A DNA stretch of 64,000 bases from Isoetes taiwanensis (taxonomy: Eukaryota; Streptophyta; Lycopodiopsida; Isoetales; Isoetaceae): the NCBI GenBank assembly GCA_021234155.1, contig JAJEKV010000067.1:3653279-3717278 (forward strand). The letters are read 5' to 3'. The translations under genes were made by a program, and so were the position numbers. Each line of letters opens with the position of its first letter. Position 1 is the first letter of the stretch. Positions 22,237 through 32,809 of this stretch are shown one piece after another. The notes under the pieces are model-generated. The model was not told the origin of the DNA and made no database searches. It saw only the letters and a program-made list of their open reading frames with translations.

Positions 22237-22638
22237 ATGGCATCATCATCTTCCTCTAGCAAGCGACCACGCCAAGATAGCACTCCCCAGCGCCCAGAGC
22301 TGCCCGTGGACATCACCCTTGCAGTGGTGATGAAGAGATTCAAGGAGATCCATGATGAAAACAACCGTCTCGTCGCCGAGAACAATGAGGCGGTCGACAG
22401 ATTAGCCTTCACGAGGGAGCTGCTGCACGAGCGAGACGTTGAGCTCGTGGAAACATTCGCCATGTACCAAGAGGCGACGAGCCGCAGGGCCGAGGCAGTT
22501 GAAACTGCTCACATGATTTCGCAGGCCTTAGAAGATATGGAGAAGAAGCTCCAGAGCCGCGGGAGGATGAGAACGCGACCTTCGGCGGCTTCGGTACAGG
22601 GACATAAAAATCAGCTAGAGGATCATGAAGATCCCTAG
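22237..22638 (+). CDS. Small coiled-coil protein, cassette A
   Basis: 133 codons. The start MASSSSSSKRPRQ is a serine run followed by a basic, possibly nuclear-localising patch. Then comes the family motif ELPVDITLAVVMKRFKEIHD, then about 70 residues with heptad-like spacing (ENNRLVAENNEAVDRL ... ISQALEDMEKKL) predicting a coiled coil. The ATG at 22237 is preceded by a pyrimidine-rich leader with CCTTCCGCCTTC repeats, shared with cassette B. A palindrome follows 100 bases after the stop. It shares the N-terminal motif with the frames at 23171 and 27978. Function unknown; a dimerising nuclear protein is a reasonable inference. Confidence 0.65.
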   Translation: MASSSSSSKRPRQDSTPQRPELPVDITLAVVMKRFKEIHDENNRLVAENNEAVDRLAFTRELLHERDVELVETFAMYQEATSRRAEAVETAHMISQALEDMEKKLQSRGRMRTRPSAASVQGHKNQLEDHEDP

Positions 22639-22737
22639 CCGTTGTATCTATCTATTTTTTGCTTCAAAGAAAAGTTTTCTCTATTTTTTGCTTCTATCTA
22701 TCCTGTTGTTCCAATGTATGTTCCGTTTTATTAAAAT

Positions 22738-22803
22738 ATCACACACGCCGAAATGCCTTGCTTGTAATTAGGTAGCAATCAATGGATTTCGCGTCGTGTG
22801 ATC
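22738..22803. repeat. Palindrome after cassette A
   Basis: ATCACACACGCCGAAAT (22738-22754) pairs with ATTTCGCGTCGTGTGATC (22786-22803). Its loop is nearly identical to the loop of the palindrome after cassette B, so gene and palindrome were duplicated together. Confidence 0.85.
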
Positions 22804-22907
22804 TCCATGCCGTTCTATTTTGCTTCAATGAGAAGTTCTATCTTTAGTTATGTATCAGTAAAATTACTTATGTATAGATTGTATCACCGAAATTATCAAT
22901 AAAAATT

Positions 22908-23027
22908 ATCACACGAGCTTTCTCTGGAAGAAAAGACGTTAGAAGAAGTAACGGTCCTTTTCCTCACACGGCACGAGAAGTAATGTCCATTTTCCTGACC
23001 CACGGCATCCTTCGCGTCGTGTGACTC
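22908..23027. repeat. Degenerate palindrome with eroded left arm
   Basis: ATCACACGAGC on the left and CTTCGCGTCGTGTGACTC on the right (about 23009-23027) are widely spaced, with another CACACGGCACGAG between them. It is probably a remnant of one or two palindromes. Confidence 0.45.
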
Positions 23028-23047
23028 AAGCTACTACGAAATCCCTG

Positions 23048-23170
23048 TTATAAATAGAAGACCTTCTATCTTGCCTTCGACCTCCGATCCTCTTCCGCCT
23101 TCCGCCTTCTGCTCATCTTCTCCGCCTTCCGCCTTCGCCTTCCGCCTTCCGCCTTCCGCCTTCTCCTCCG
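23048..23170 (+). promoter_or_regulatory. TATA box and CCGCCTT-repeat leader of cassette B
   Basis: TTATAAATAG at 23048-23057 is followed by a leader made of repeated TTCCGCC units, up to the ATG at 23171. The same leader, with fewer repeats, precedes cassette A. Confidence 0.55.
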
Positions 23171-23524
23171 ATGGCATCTTCATCCTCCTCCAGCAAGCGA
23201 CCGCGCCCAGAGCTGCCCGCGGACATCACCCTTGCTGCGGATGAAGAGATTCAAGGAGGTTCACGACGAAAACAGCCGTCTCGTCGCCGAGAAGATGGAG
23301 GCGGTGGGCAAAAGTTAGAATTCACGAGGGGCTACTGCATGGCGAGAGCTTGAGCTCGCGGCAACATTAACCAAGTGCGAGAGGCCAATAGCCGTAGGGT
23401 CGAGGCAGTTTTAACTGCACACAATATTTCGCAGGCGCTAGAAGATATGGAGAAGAAGCTTCGAGCTGCGGAGGATGAGAACGCAGCTTTACGGCTTCAG
23501 CTACAGGATCATGAAGATCCGTAG
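23171..23524 (+). pseudogene. Small coiled-coil protein, cassette B (frameshifted copy of A)
   Basis: Same start as cassette A (MASSSSSSKRPR, then ELPADITLA), but a small deletion after ITLA changes the phase and the original frame ends at 23351-23353. The DNA still matches cassette A to the end (IRSQALEDMEKKL-type coiled coil and an EDHEDP-like tail in other phases), finishing at TAG 23522-23524. It is a decayed tandem duplicate. Confidence 0.65.
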
Positions 23525-23608
23525 CCATTGTATATATATTTTTTGTTTCAAAGAAAAATTTGCTCTGTTTCTTGCTTCTATCTGTTCTCTTGTTTTGTTT
23601 TATTAAAA

Positions 23609-23675
23609 GATCACACGACGCGAAATGCCATTCTTGCAATTAGGTAGCAATCAATGGATTTCGCGTCGTATGATC
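23609..23675. repeat. Palindrome after cassette B
   Basis: GATCACACGACGCGAAAT (23609-23626) pairs with ATTTCGCGTCGTATGATC (23658-23675) with one mismatch. It begins 85 bases after the stop of cassette B. Confidence 0.88.
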
Positions 23676-24011
23676 TCCACAACGTACACCTCGTTGTATG
23701 TATAAATTCCTAATTTATTAATGGAAAAGTATATGTAACTAGCTAGATTATGTGATAACTTGCAGGTAAATGCGAATTTGCATGTGGATGACAACGTCTA
23801 TTCACATACGTCATGCCAAGGACGTGGCATGCGCTGCCACAATAACACTGTCTTTTGTACGGCCTGCATACAGTACGGCTAGGATATGACGGATCCCATG
23901 ATGCGAACATAGGCTACCGTTGCCTAATTGCATGCTATAATTTCGCCTCGTAGGATTATTACACAACTTTATCGGTACTCGCAACCGTAGATTCCAACGT
24001 ATCTCTAGTTT

Positions 24012-24110
24012 CTATATAAAACGTCGGAGGCCTTTGTCTTCTCCTATCCGCCATCTCCTGTTCTACCACATCCGCCCTCAGCCATCTCTCCTGGTCTCCC
24101 ATCACTTCCA
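24012..24110 (+). promoter_or_regulatory. TATA box and pyrimidine-rich leader of cassette C
   Basis: CTATATAAAACG at 24012-24023 precedes a TC-rich leader ending at the ATG at 24111, the same arrangement as cassettes B and D. Confidence 0.5.
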
Positions 24111-24537
24111 ATGGCCTCCAGGCTCCGTTCCATCCCCGCCGAGATCTTGTCTCAAGTTTTGGTCAAGGAAATTCGAAACATTCGTCTTTGGCGGAACGGA
24201 TCGGATCTGCCTTCTAAAAGAAAAAAATGATGAAGACGCCGCCAAGCTGGTTCTTGGCGGCAGAGGAAAAGGCCGCCTTCTAGGGGAGGTGATTTTAGTG
24301 CGCTGACAATCACGGGGGCTGCCTTAGACCGCTGAATTGCGCGCCACGCAGATATAACCTCCAAGAGAGGCTTAGGGCCGCAATCGAGGCGGGAGAGGCT
24401 GCCCGAGCCCAACTTCGATGAGCCGGGAAGATAAGGTTCGGGAATATGAGAACGTGGTTGCGGGGCAGGCAATCATGTTGGAGGAGCAGAAAAAAATTAT
24501 CACTGCCCTCCAGGAAGAGCTTGCCCGGCGATCATAG
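24111..24537 (+). pseudogene. Small coiled-coil protein, cassette C (decayed)
   Basis: The start MASRLRSIPAEILSQVLVKE resembles the N-terminal motif of cassettes A and D (P-x-D/E-I-L) but the frame is lost soon after. The distal part (ENVVAGQAIMLEEQKKIITA, then LQEELARRS and TAG at 24535-24537) again predicts a coiled coil. At least two frame changes separate the halves. A degenerate palindrome follows. Confidence 0.5.
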
Positions 24538-24688
24538 GCATCGGGCTCCTCCTAGAGGGGCCCGTTTTTTTTTTTTAATGTTTGTAATGGTTTTATTTCT
24601 CAATGGGAAAAGTTTTTGACAAATGTGCCGAATATTACGTTTCCTATTTTTAATTTTCAATATCCGTGGTAGAGAGAATGACAAGACA

Positions 24689-24753
24689 GATCAGACGAAG
24701 CGAAACCCTTCATAGGGTTTTAAAGCTCGTGTGCAGATTTCGCGTGGTGTGAT
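24689..24753. repeat. Degenerate palindrome after cassette C
   Basis: GATCAGACGAAGCGAAA (24689-24705) pairs imperfectly with TTTCGCGTGGTGTGAT (24738-24753). The Helitron inserted only 17 bases further on. Confidence 0.65.
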
Positions 24754-25439
24754 ATACAGTGTAGTTAGAATCTTATATTATAATGTTATTGGGTAAGTGT
24801 TGGACCCAGCCCTAATTTGGAGGGCTGAGATGATCCGATGACATCCAACGGCCGAGAATTTTTTCAACGGCCGAGAAAAAAAAGGGGGCCGTTCGCTCTT
24901 CCAGCCTTTCGCCCTTTGTCGAAGTTGAGGTTATAGAGGCCAGAGTCGACTTCCTCTCCATGACGATTCATGTACAAAGTAATCGGCATCATGCATGATA
25001 ATTCCTGTATGTCCTCCTTTATGGGACCGAGTTTCTGAAAGCAACGTAATTCGCACCATGCATGATGATTCCTGTATTTTCTTCCTGGATAGAGTTCATC
25101 TACATCAAGATTTTAACACAAATTTACCTTCATATAAAGGATTTCCTAATAACTCAGCTGGTTGGGGTGAGATTTCATCAAAAAAACCCTAAATCATCCG
25201 TTGAGAATCCTCTGTATCTTTTTTCGGTTACAACAGATAATGGGTCTTGCAAGTAGAGGCGGCAATCCTGGTCGACCAAGCTCTTGGCTATGGCCCAATA
25301 AACCATCTGTTTGCGGTGCCTGAAGTAGCAGGATAAGATGAAGTATAGCTTCTTTGGCAACATGGACCCCATAGAAACTCCTGTTATGGAGAGAGAATAT
25401 ATACAAGGTGTTTTGATAGATGATATAGTAAAACACAGC

Positions 25440-26220
25440 ATACATGTTTTTCCACTCAAAGGCACCAGAAGATGGCAATGAAGGCAGTCAAAAGAGATCA
25501 AGAAGTTATGATCAATTGATGGGCCTTCAACTCGGTATCAGGTGAGACTTGATTCTTTCTAGAATAGTCTTTTCAACCTGCTTATGATTCGGTGCTTAAA
25601 TTTTTCATATATTTCTGGAACACATATTTTGTTGGAAAGGTGATGTAGGAGTCGAGGCAGGACATAGGGCCCCTTCATTTTGGACCGCGTGCTGTCTTAC
25701 AGATAAGATTTCCAGCAGGATCTGAGCTAACTCTGTGGCACCAGCCTTTTGATATGGAAAAACTTTTGTTCTGCTGTCTGTAGGTAGACTGTACACCTGT
25801 GGTATAATTTTGGTTCAATTTATGTCACTTTTGCAGTGTGCACAATCTGATGTTTGGTAATTGGCAGGTCTCTTAAGATTGATGCTGCAGATTATATTTG
25901 CTGCCCTCAGGGAATTTTTGTCTCCTCGAGAAGGTGGGAGTGTCTTTTACCTTTCTCATGATGATAGATTCATGATAAAAACAATGCAGAAAATTGAGGT
26001 CAAAGTTCGTGCGATTATAGTTTTGTGCTTTCGCTCACCTCTACATGGAAGTTTAGTTGATTTTGTATTTGTAAATTTGTCTTCAGGTTCTTTTAGAGAT
26101 GCTTTCCAGCTACTATATCAACATGTTAAAATGTACAAAAGCACGCTGGTCGTGAAGTTTTTTGCAATTTACCAGGTGGACCCTTTGTTCACTGTTCCAA
26201 TCTGCTTGCAAGTGCCATGA
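25440..26220 (+). pseudogene. Captured phosphatidylinositol-4-phosphate 5-kinase gene fragment
   Basis: Several exons of a plant PIP5K are recognisable in order. About 25488-25543 reads RSYDQLMGLQLGIR before a GT donor. About 25700-25770 resembles the segment before the catalytic region. About 25875-26000 gives GGSVFYLSHDDRFMIKTMQK, the conserved kinase core, and ends at a GT. After an intron ending TTCAG (about 26085) the frame gives VLLEML and, after a one-base shift, HVKMYKSTLVVKFFAIYQV. PIP5K makes PI(4,5)P2 at membranes. The retained introns show DNA-level capture. Frame breaks and the missing 3' half make it non-functional. Confidence 0.8.
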
Positions 26221-27413
26221 TATCCTGCTTCAAGTTCGAATTTTCTTTCGTTTTAATACGCATTGTGCTCTATTCATGCATTGTTGCCCTATTGTATTAT
26301 GTAAGAGACTTCACACACTGACGTATGTTCTATAATGCCGCAGCAACAGCAGCAGGTCTTTACAGTGGAGCCATTGATGAATGCTCGAGGCAATGATATA
26401 ATAATGGAAGCTACAAAGGAATATAACGATTGCATTAATGGAGCCTACGAACATGCCATTTCCTTCTCCATTTGACCATGTAGTGTGCCATAATGATTCT
26501 GTTTGTGACATTTATCATGGATCATGCATCAGCAACAAATTATCCTGTCTCACCAATTTAGTGTACAGACCTACTCAGCAAGTGACCCAAGAGAAGAAAT
26601 GAAGCAGATGATATCTTATAGTCTGTTAATAGTATGATTGCTGCAAATAGTATATTAGTCCATCCAAGATTGCTTTTTCTTCTGCTCTAGCACAGTAACA
26701 TGCTAAGCCAGAATGATCCTTAAGCTCTGGTTTCCAGATATTGAAGGCACATATATCATAGTTGCTATGGTCTGTTTGCAATAGTCTTCAGCCGAGCATG
26801 AATTCAATAGTCCATCATTTTAATCCATTCCTTCCGAATACTCACATTTAGATAAGAACAAATATAATGATAGATTTTCATGATCGCACACATTGTTCAT
26901 CATTATGTGCATTGAACTCTATAGATCTATAGAGGTATTACTGTATAAAATGTTAACATCTCACATCCTCTGTACTTAATGCCTTAGATGCTGTCACAGA
27001 TTTCTGATTGCCATGTATTTAGGCTGTTCATCATGGACCCAACCCTTTCAAGCATTCCTGCAAGGAGTTCTCGAGCCTACATAGTTGTCATGCAAAGCCC
27101 ATGAATTGATGATGTTATGTAAAAGTATCCGTTCACATTTGAAATTTGTGTTTGCTCGAAATTTGTGTTTGCCTTTTAGAGACGCCATCAATCAACCCAT
27201 TACAAGTTAGCACATGGGTATAATTGCTTTCTAGCATACATTTTGGAATACATGAACTCATCCATTTTATTTGCATTGCACATGCCTGCATCCCTGTTCT
27301 AGCAATATCCGCAACCCATTGCACTCTTCCCTTTTAGCAGTTTCAAGTCTTCCACTTGATTTGCTTTACAGAAATCTTGAATCCATGAATAAAAGCTAAA
27401 AACATTGAATAGT
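26221..27413. other. Helitron interior without recognised gene
   Basis: AT-rich, with no identifiable exon. It may hold introns or UTR of the captured kinase gene. Confidence 0.4.
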
Positions 27414-27977
27414 GCATTGTTGGCCTATCAATTATGCACTATTATTGCATTCTAAAAGCATCTAGAAAATAAGTAGGCTCCGAAAAATTGTTAGAGAATA
27501 AGTAGGCTCACCTTCCGAGTTGGGAGCATTGCTGGCCTATCAATTACACACTATTATTGCATTCTACATATGATATTGCAGAATCTTTGAAAAATGAAGG
27601 CTCGCCTTCTGTGTTTTGAAAAAGTATCTAGCTTTAAAAGACCACCGCAATAAAAATTCTTAGACAAAAGATAAGTAGGCTCACCCTCCGAGTTGGGAGC
27701 ATTGAGGTACCCAACTTATTGAGGTACCCAACTTATACCCAGCAACGTTGGGCACCGTTACTAGTAGTTATTAATGTGTTCCAGCGGACAGTACCATTAA
27801 TGTGTTCTAGCGGACAACCGACAGAATCCGCTCGACACGTGCGACAGCAACCGAGTGTGTTTAATATGTTCAAGCGCTAATATGTATAAATTGACGTCCT
27901 TGCATTGTGCTCCTTCCGCCGGTTAGATTCTTTGCTCCTCACTTCTATAATCTTAACGTCCCTCCCATTTGTCATCT

Positions 27978-28440
27978 ATGGCCTCCACATCCTCAACCGC
28001 TGATAAGGGAAAACGCAAGAGGATAGAACTCCCTTCCGACATAGTGTTGGGTGTTCTAATGAAGAGGTTGAAGGAGCAAGATGATCTTCTAAAGGAAAAC
28101 GCCGTTACAATTCAGCAGAAAGAAGAAGAGAATGAATTCAACCTTCTCATGCTTCGTAGCCGTGAGAGGCAAATCGGCGGTTGAATAGAAGGTCGACGGA
28201 TGACATGCCCCAACAACCGCACCGAGGTGGTTATGACGGCAACGAGGATGCTAATTCAAGCGTAAGAACACGTTGTGCTATTGGGACGAGGAGCGGGACA
28301 TGTACAAAGAGATGGTGGACAGATTGGAGGAACGTTTGGATAGGGTGATTGCTCGCTTGAGGGGAAGAGATGAAGACGAAAGACGAGGACGAGCTGATGA
28401 TGATGATGAAGATAATGAAGAAGAGCTCGCCTTTGGAGCA
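27978..28440 (+). pseudogene. Small coiled-coil protein, cassette D
   Basis: The ATG at 27978 starts MASTSSTADKGKRKR; another in-frame ATG lies at 27969. ELPSDIVLGVLMKRLKEQDD, the family motif shared with cassette A, follows at about residue 18. The frame stops at 28182-28184. A second phase (28267 onward: RDMYKEMVDRLEERLDRVIA, then RGRDEDERRGRADDDDEDNE) continues the coiled coil and an acidic tail. One frame change apparently splits one protein of about 155 residues. A TATAAA-like box lies near 27885. Two palindromes follow. Confidence 0.55.
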
Positions 28441-28518
28441 ACAATGAGTTTGTTTTTCAATGTAACATCTTTCACAACTTTAATCAAAAGTAACCCTTTT
28501 TATTATTATCATGTAAAG

Positions 28519-28658
28519 CTTCACACGACGCCGGGGCCACATAAATGCAAGCAATAGCGAACTCCATCGTTCGCTAGCGTATGATACAAATAAGATCACA
28601 CGACGCCAGCCTACAATTGTGCAAACAAGGTTGGAGGCAAGTACTTCGTCGTGTGAAC
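28519..28658. repeat. Two adjacent CACACGACGCC palindromes after cassette D
   Basis: TTCACACGACGCC (28520-28532) has a decayed partner near 28573-28587. GATCACACGACGCC (28594-28607) pairs partly with TTCGTCGTGTGAAC (28645-28658). Confidence 0.75.
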
Positions 28659-28786
28659 ATGCTACACATTACAAGTATACTTTACCGATTCTTTGTCTCT
28701 TAGATCTCCACCGCTATGATGCTAGTGGGGCCCTAGAATTTTGCCAAGCAATTTTCCGTTTTCTCTTGACATTATGCCAATGGTGT

Positions 28787-31641
28787 TTACGACTTACGGT
28801 TGCTCCTTAAAGCGACCTTCTTGTCGATGTTTAGCCATCGCCCTTCTATAAAACCACTCATCATCCGTCTTAGAGGGTTGGTTCCCACATTTCCACCCCC
28901 TCTTTGAGTGTTACGATGAAAGGCTATTTTAGCTTGTTTATGCGACTTCTCCATGCCTTGTGCACTCCACAATTGCTAGGCTTCCATACTTCCTAAAAAC
29001 CAAGGTGCATGAGCCCAAAAGATGTGCAAGTAGTGCGTGACTTCACTCTCTCCCCATGCGTCTATGAAAGCTTTAATAAATTTGTTATTCGCTTGCACGA
29101 ACATTTCTGCATCTTCTCTTGTGAGGTCCATTATCTGAATGTATGGGAACAATTCAGACAATGCATCCCATGCTTTTTTTTCCTCAATGCCGAACGAACG
29201 CCATCTGTGCGGTCCTGCTCCGCATCAACAAGCAATTTTCCAAATTCATAGACCTTTTCTCCCATCCGGTTTCCGCTCGAGCCTCTCTATGATTCTTTAT
29301 GAAGCGTCGAGCTTTCACCCCTCCAATTGACACCTTACGAGGCACACTTGTTCTTCCTGCCCGTTTCTCATCGAGCTCTAATCTTACATTGCCACCATGC
29401 AAACCTGCTTCTGATAGAACATGTTCAACTCTACGAATTCCTTCCTCTCTTCTCTTCTTGTCTGAAATGTTCCACATGAATCTGCAGCTCAAAAATATCA
29501 TCTTGTCGATGATTCTCACAAAGCCGTTACAAAGTGCGAATATGAACTCTCTCTAATGGAATGGGGAAAATGCCATGGAACTTGGGATCTTCTTCTCCTC
29601 TATTAGGAGCATTTGCTTGGTTAAGGGACAAGGTTGAAACAGTCTTCCCAGTACTTGACTTCCTTGCATGATTGCAGTACAGACAACTTTTGCATGTTCC
29701 TTGTCCTCCTCCACTTATGTTGTACATTGCTTTCTCGGTTTTAAATCGGGCGCCAAGTGAAAAATTACTTTGTAAGATCCATAGTGATTTACTTGCAATT
29801 TTTCCCCTCCCTCGAATCTAGATATTAGACTCGGGATGTCAGTTTGATTGAACACCCATTTCAATACCTCGTGGGTTTCTTTCTGAACTTTAAAGAGACT
29901 TAACCACCAGGTATCGTCTTCAGATTGACATGAGAACCATTTTTCCGCATGCTTCTTCTCCTCGTCCGTCACCTCTACATCTTTTTTGTTATTCTTGTTG
30001 CTCTTTGATTTAGCATGTGCAATTGCATTCTCAATTGCTCTATTCATGATGACAACGGATACCCTCTCATACTTCTCAAACTTGGTCAGTTCCATTTCAT
30101 CCAATTTTATGCAAACTTCAATCTCACCATTAGTTTCTGCAACTGTTAAGTCATAATATTTAACAAGGAATTGTAAGAGAGTAACCAGGTCAACCCAAAG
30201 ATTATTGCATTCATTCATTCCAACTATATCACAACAATCCTTGCCATTCTTATCCTTTATGGCTATGGCAGGACCAGCACATTCAACGTGGTGCATCTCT
30301 CCTAATATGGCATACACCATCTTTGTCCTAGTAACCCTTGTATTCTCGACAATTTGTGGACAATTTGTGGACAATTTTTTTGTGCCCATTCTTTTCAACG
30401 CTTCGTGGAATGGCTTGAATAGAGAACGGTAACCAAGCCTACTGATGCCTACATCATCACAAACAGTCTGTACATCTGTCGCTTCTAACTTCTTGTAGAT
30501 CTCCCCTAGTACCATTTCCAATACCATCTTCTTGAGAGGAGAGTTGTAGGGCTGACAAATCATGTCCACTATCTCCCTGTTCGTCGCTAGGTTCTTCACT
30601 ACGTAACCAAGATTGCTTCTAGTTTCCCCAGATCTTAACTGGCCTTTGCTAGTGTTGTAAACGGACCTTGTGGCCGTGACCCTGCGTCTGAATGCACCTG
30701 ATCCAAACTTCAGTTCCTCTATCGGTCGATAATGCTTCTTCCTTTCTCGCAAGCCAAGGGGTGTTTTCTTCAAATTCTTTAACCTACATTGAAGCCCAAA
30801 GTTTGCTCTTTCGAGCTCTTGGATCTTTTCTTGCAGCTGCCCTATCACCAATTTGGACTTGTCCACTTCGTATCTCAAAGAAGTTTCCCTCCCCAAGCCG
30901 TCATTCCTTTCCTTCATCACAGTGGAGTAATGAAGCGAGAGAAAAAAGAGCTGCTGGTTTAAGTTATAATTCTGGGTAAAAGCATGTTAGGGTGTCCCTT
31001 AAAAAGTATTATTTAGTGACCAAAAAGGTACCTAAAAAGGTAGTCAGGACTGGGTACTGGGTACCTGTATAATATCTCAATATAAGGTATGTTTTAGAAC
31101 TTTTTATATATATATATTGGTCTCTGATAGCATTATCTTTACCTTAACTTCGAATATTACTATGTCCTTGACTTTTATTTTGGATTTTTGTATTAGTTTT
31201 AATGAAAAGAAAAATGAGAAAGTACCCAGTTCTGAAGTACCTAGTGTATGTACTTTTGCAGGTTCCAAAAGTGGTACACCCTAACATGCTTTTACCCTTC
31301 TCTTGTGACAATCGGAAGCAGCTCATCTCAAGGAACTGTATTCGATTCCGAATGCCTTCATCCTCTCTCAATCTCTCACAATATCCCAAGAGGCCAGAGT
31401 TACCGTCACCACAAAATCGGACTAAACTTGAAACGTCCCGAAATGACGGTTTCTTGCCACTCAACGGATCCAATGGATATAAACTGCCATCCGCCCAGAT
31501 GTCGACACTTTTTGAGCCTGCAAGGCGCAACATGTCGAGGTCTAAGTTCTTATTTTTTAGACCTCCTTTTTTGCGATTGAAGACTGGAGCATATTCCTGA
31601 GTCAGTTGGATCCTTATCCACACATCATTTGGAGCTTCCAT
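28787..31641 (-). pseudogene. Large transposase-like gene, interrupted by a MITE
   Basis: Reading leftwards, the pieces form one colinear protein. 31641-31300 is an N-terminal region (SVDIWADGSLYPLDPLSGKK). After the MITE (30974-31297), 30973-29715 continues in phase: a coiled coil (EVDKSKLVIGQLQEKIQELE), then EVCIKLDEMELTKFEKYERV and HLAPDLKP. A shift near 29720 leads to ISGGGQGTCKSCLYCNHARK with a CxxC pair. 29519-29184, 29161-28976 and 28972-28787 give the C-terminus (EVTHYLHIFWAHAPWFL, then WSAQGMEKSHKQAKIAFHRN, then GGG and a final PLRRMM). The H-x-H, SAQG-EK and CxxC pattern resembles large multicopy transposase-like proteins of eukaryotic DNA elements. I cannot name the superfamily or confirm a DDE triad. 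It is the best candidate for the mobility gene of the TIR block. Confidence 0.6.
30974..31297. mobile_element. 324-bp MITE inserted in the transposase-like gene
   Basis: Perfect 22-bp terminal inverted repeats begin GGGTAAAAGCATGTTAGGG (30974-30995) and are inverted at 31276-31297. TTCT flanks both sides (30970-30973, 31298-31301), a possible 4-bp duplication. It has no gene. The left end of a larger decayed element at 56759 shares the GGGTAAAAGCATG start, so that family may be its autonomous partner. Confidence 0.82.
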
Positions 31642-32257
31642 ACCGCGTGGATCGCACGACGCGAAATGAATGTGTACAATTTGTATGCCCCAAAGACAAT
31701 TAAACGCTTTTGAGGCTCAAATCAGGTACTAACCTCGTTTTTGAAATTTGCAACGTGCATATGGAAATCGAAAAGTCCATTCTCCTACAATCCATGCTTT
31801 TATACAAAAGCAAATTCAAAATTCGAATTGTAGGGGGGCGGGAAGCCTAGATTGGGATGAAGTAAAGATCCCGGTTACGAACTTTTAAGGCGCAATCGCA
31901 AATACCCTCGAAACGAAAAGTCTAATACAAAGCTTCAACCTACACATTCAAATTTTGAAATGTAGAAGGCGGAATGGACTCTAAATGAAAATAGGGCAAG
32001 ACAAGAATCGGTGATGCGCATGATTGGTATCGACAAACCAAGAGACACCGCCATGAGTTGCCTTAGATGCTATAATGCAAGTGGCTTTTTAGAAGCCCAC
32101 GTGTTAAGCGTCAATCTGTCGACAACCAACGAAATTAAATACATATGGCGCCATAGATATCTCGATTCCCCTTATTCCTGAGAATATTCCAAGCAAATCA
32201 CGGGGAAAAAAGGGGGGAAATATGACGTGGAATGGCTGATAGGAGGCTATTTTAGTT
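31640..32257 (+). repeat. Internal copy of the right subterminal region
   Basis: Closely similar to 33655-34231, both including a CACACGACGC half-palindrome at the left end and ATGACGTGGAATGGCTGATA near the right end. This copy stops before the 33-bp TIR. Confidence 0.75.
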
Positions 32258-32362
32258 CATAAAACATAATATAACTTGGAATGATAGATATTTTATATGC
32301 AAATGGGAGACTATTGACGAGGGACTTGTGTTTAATTTTAATTTGACAACAAATAAGAAAGT

Positions 32363-32432
32363 GGATCACACGATGCTTAATTTAGTGTGTTCCATTTTTG
32401 TTATGTATGTACTATTAAGCTTGGTGTGATCC
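32363..32432. repeat. Variant palindrome GGATCACACGATGCTTAA
   Basis: GGATCACACGATGCTTAA (32363-32380) pairs with TTAAGCTTGGTGTGATCC (32415-32432) with two mismatches or bulges. Same outer sequence as the other palindromes, different inner arm. Confidence 0.8.
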
Positions 32433-32809
32433 TTGAAAAATAATATGCTCTTTGAAAAGGATAATGACTTATGTACTTAAGAGTGGTAACACATGTACAA
32501 GAAAAAAAAAAAGTTAGGTATTCAAATGGAATTAGAAGCAAAAACTTTTACATTCAAAATTTTTATGGTCAGATGGCTTTACATCATTTTGTAAATTTAA
32601 ATGCCCGAGGCTTCAACTATTCACAACAAAAAGCCCTGAGGCTTGCAAATCATATGGTAAGAAGCTAAAGGCAAGCTGGAGGCTAAGAACAAGGAAAAAA
32701 AAAAAGGTGCTCTCCCCTAACAAATTTCATTCATCCGCTTCACCATCCGCAAAAAAAAAAAAAAGAAAAACCGTTAGTTGAATGCTTAAGAAAAAGAAAG
32801 AAAACATGC

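Larger units (their letters stand above)
24771..27764 (+). mobile_element. Helitron 1, carrying PIP5K exons
   Basis: The 5' end is TCTTATATTATAATGTTATT, preceded by A, and matches the 5' end of the second Helitron at 42044 for about 60 bases. The 3' end has a short hairpin (CCCAGC-AAC-GTTGGG, 27738-27752) followed eight bases later by CTAG, with T next: the A|TC ... CTRR|T rule of Helitrons. No target duplication, as expected. The 3' subterminal region carries direct repeats (27414-27453 vs 27529-27567; 27503-27534 vs 27674-27706). No Rep/helicase is present, so it is non-autonomous, and it has captured an intron-bearing PIP5K segment. Confidence 0.82.
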
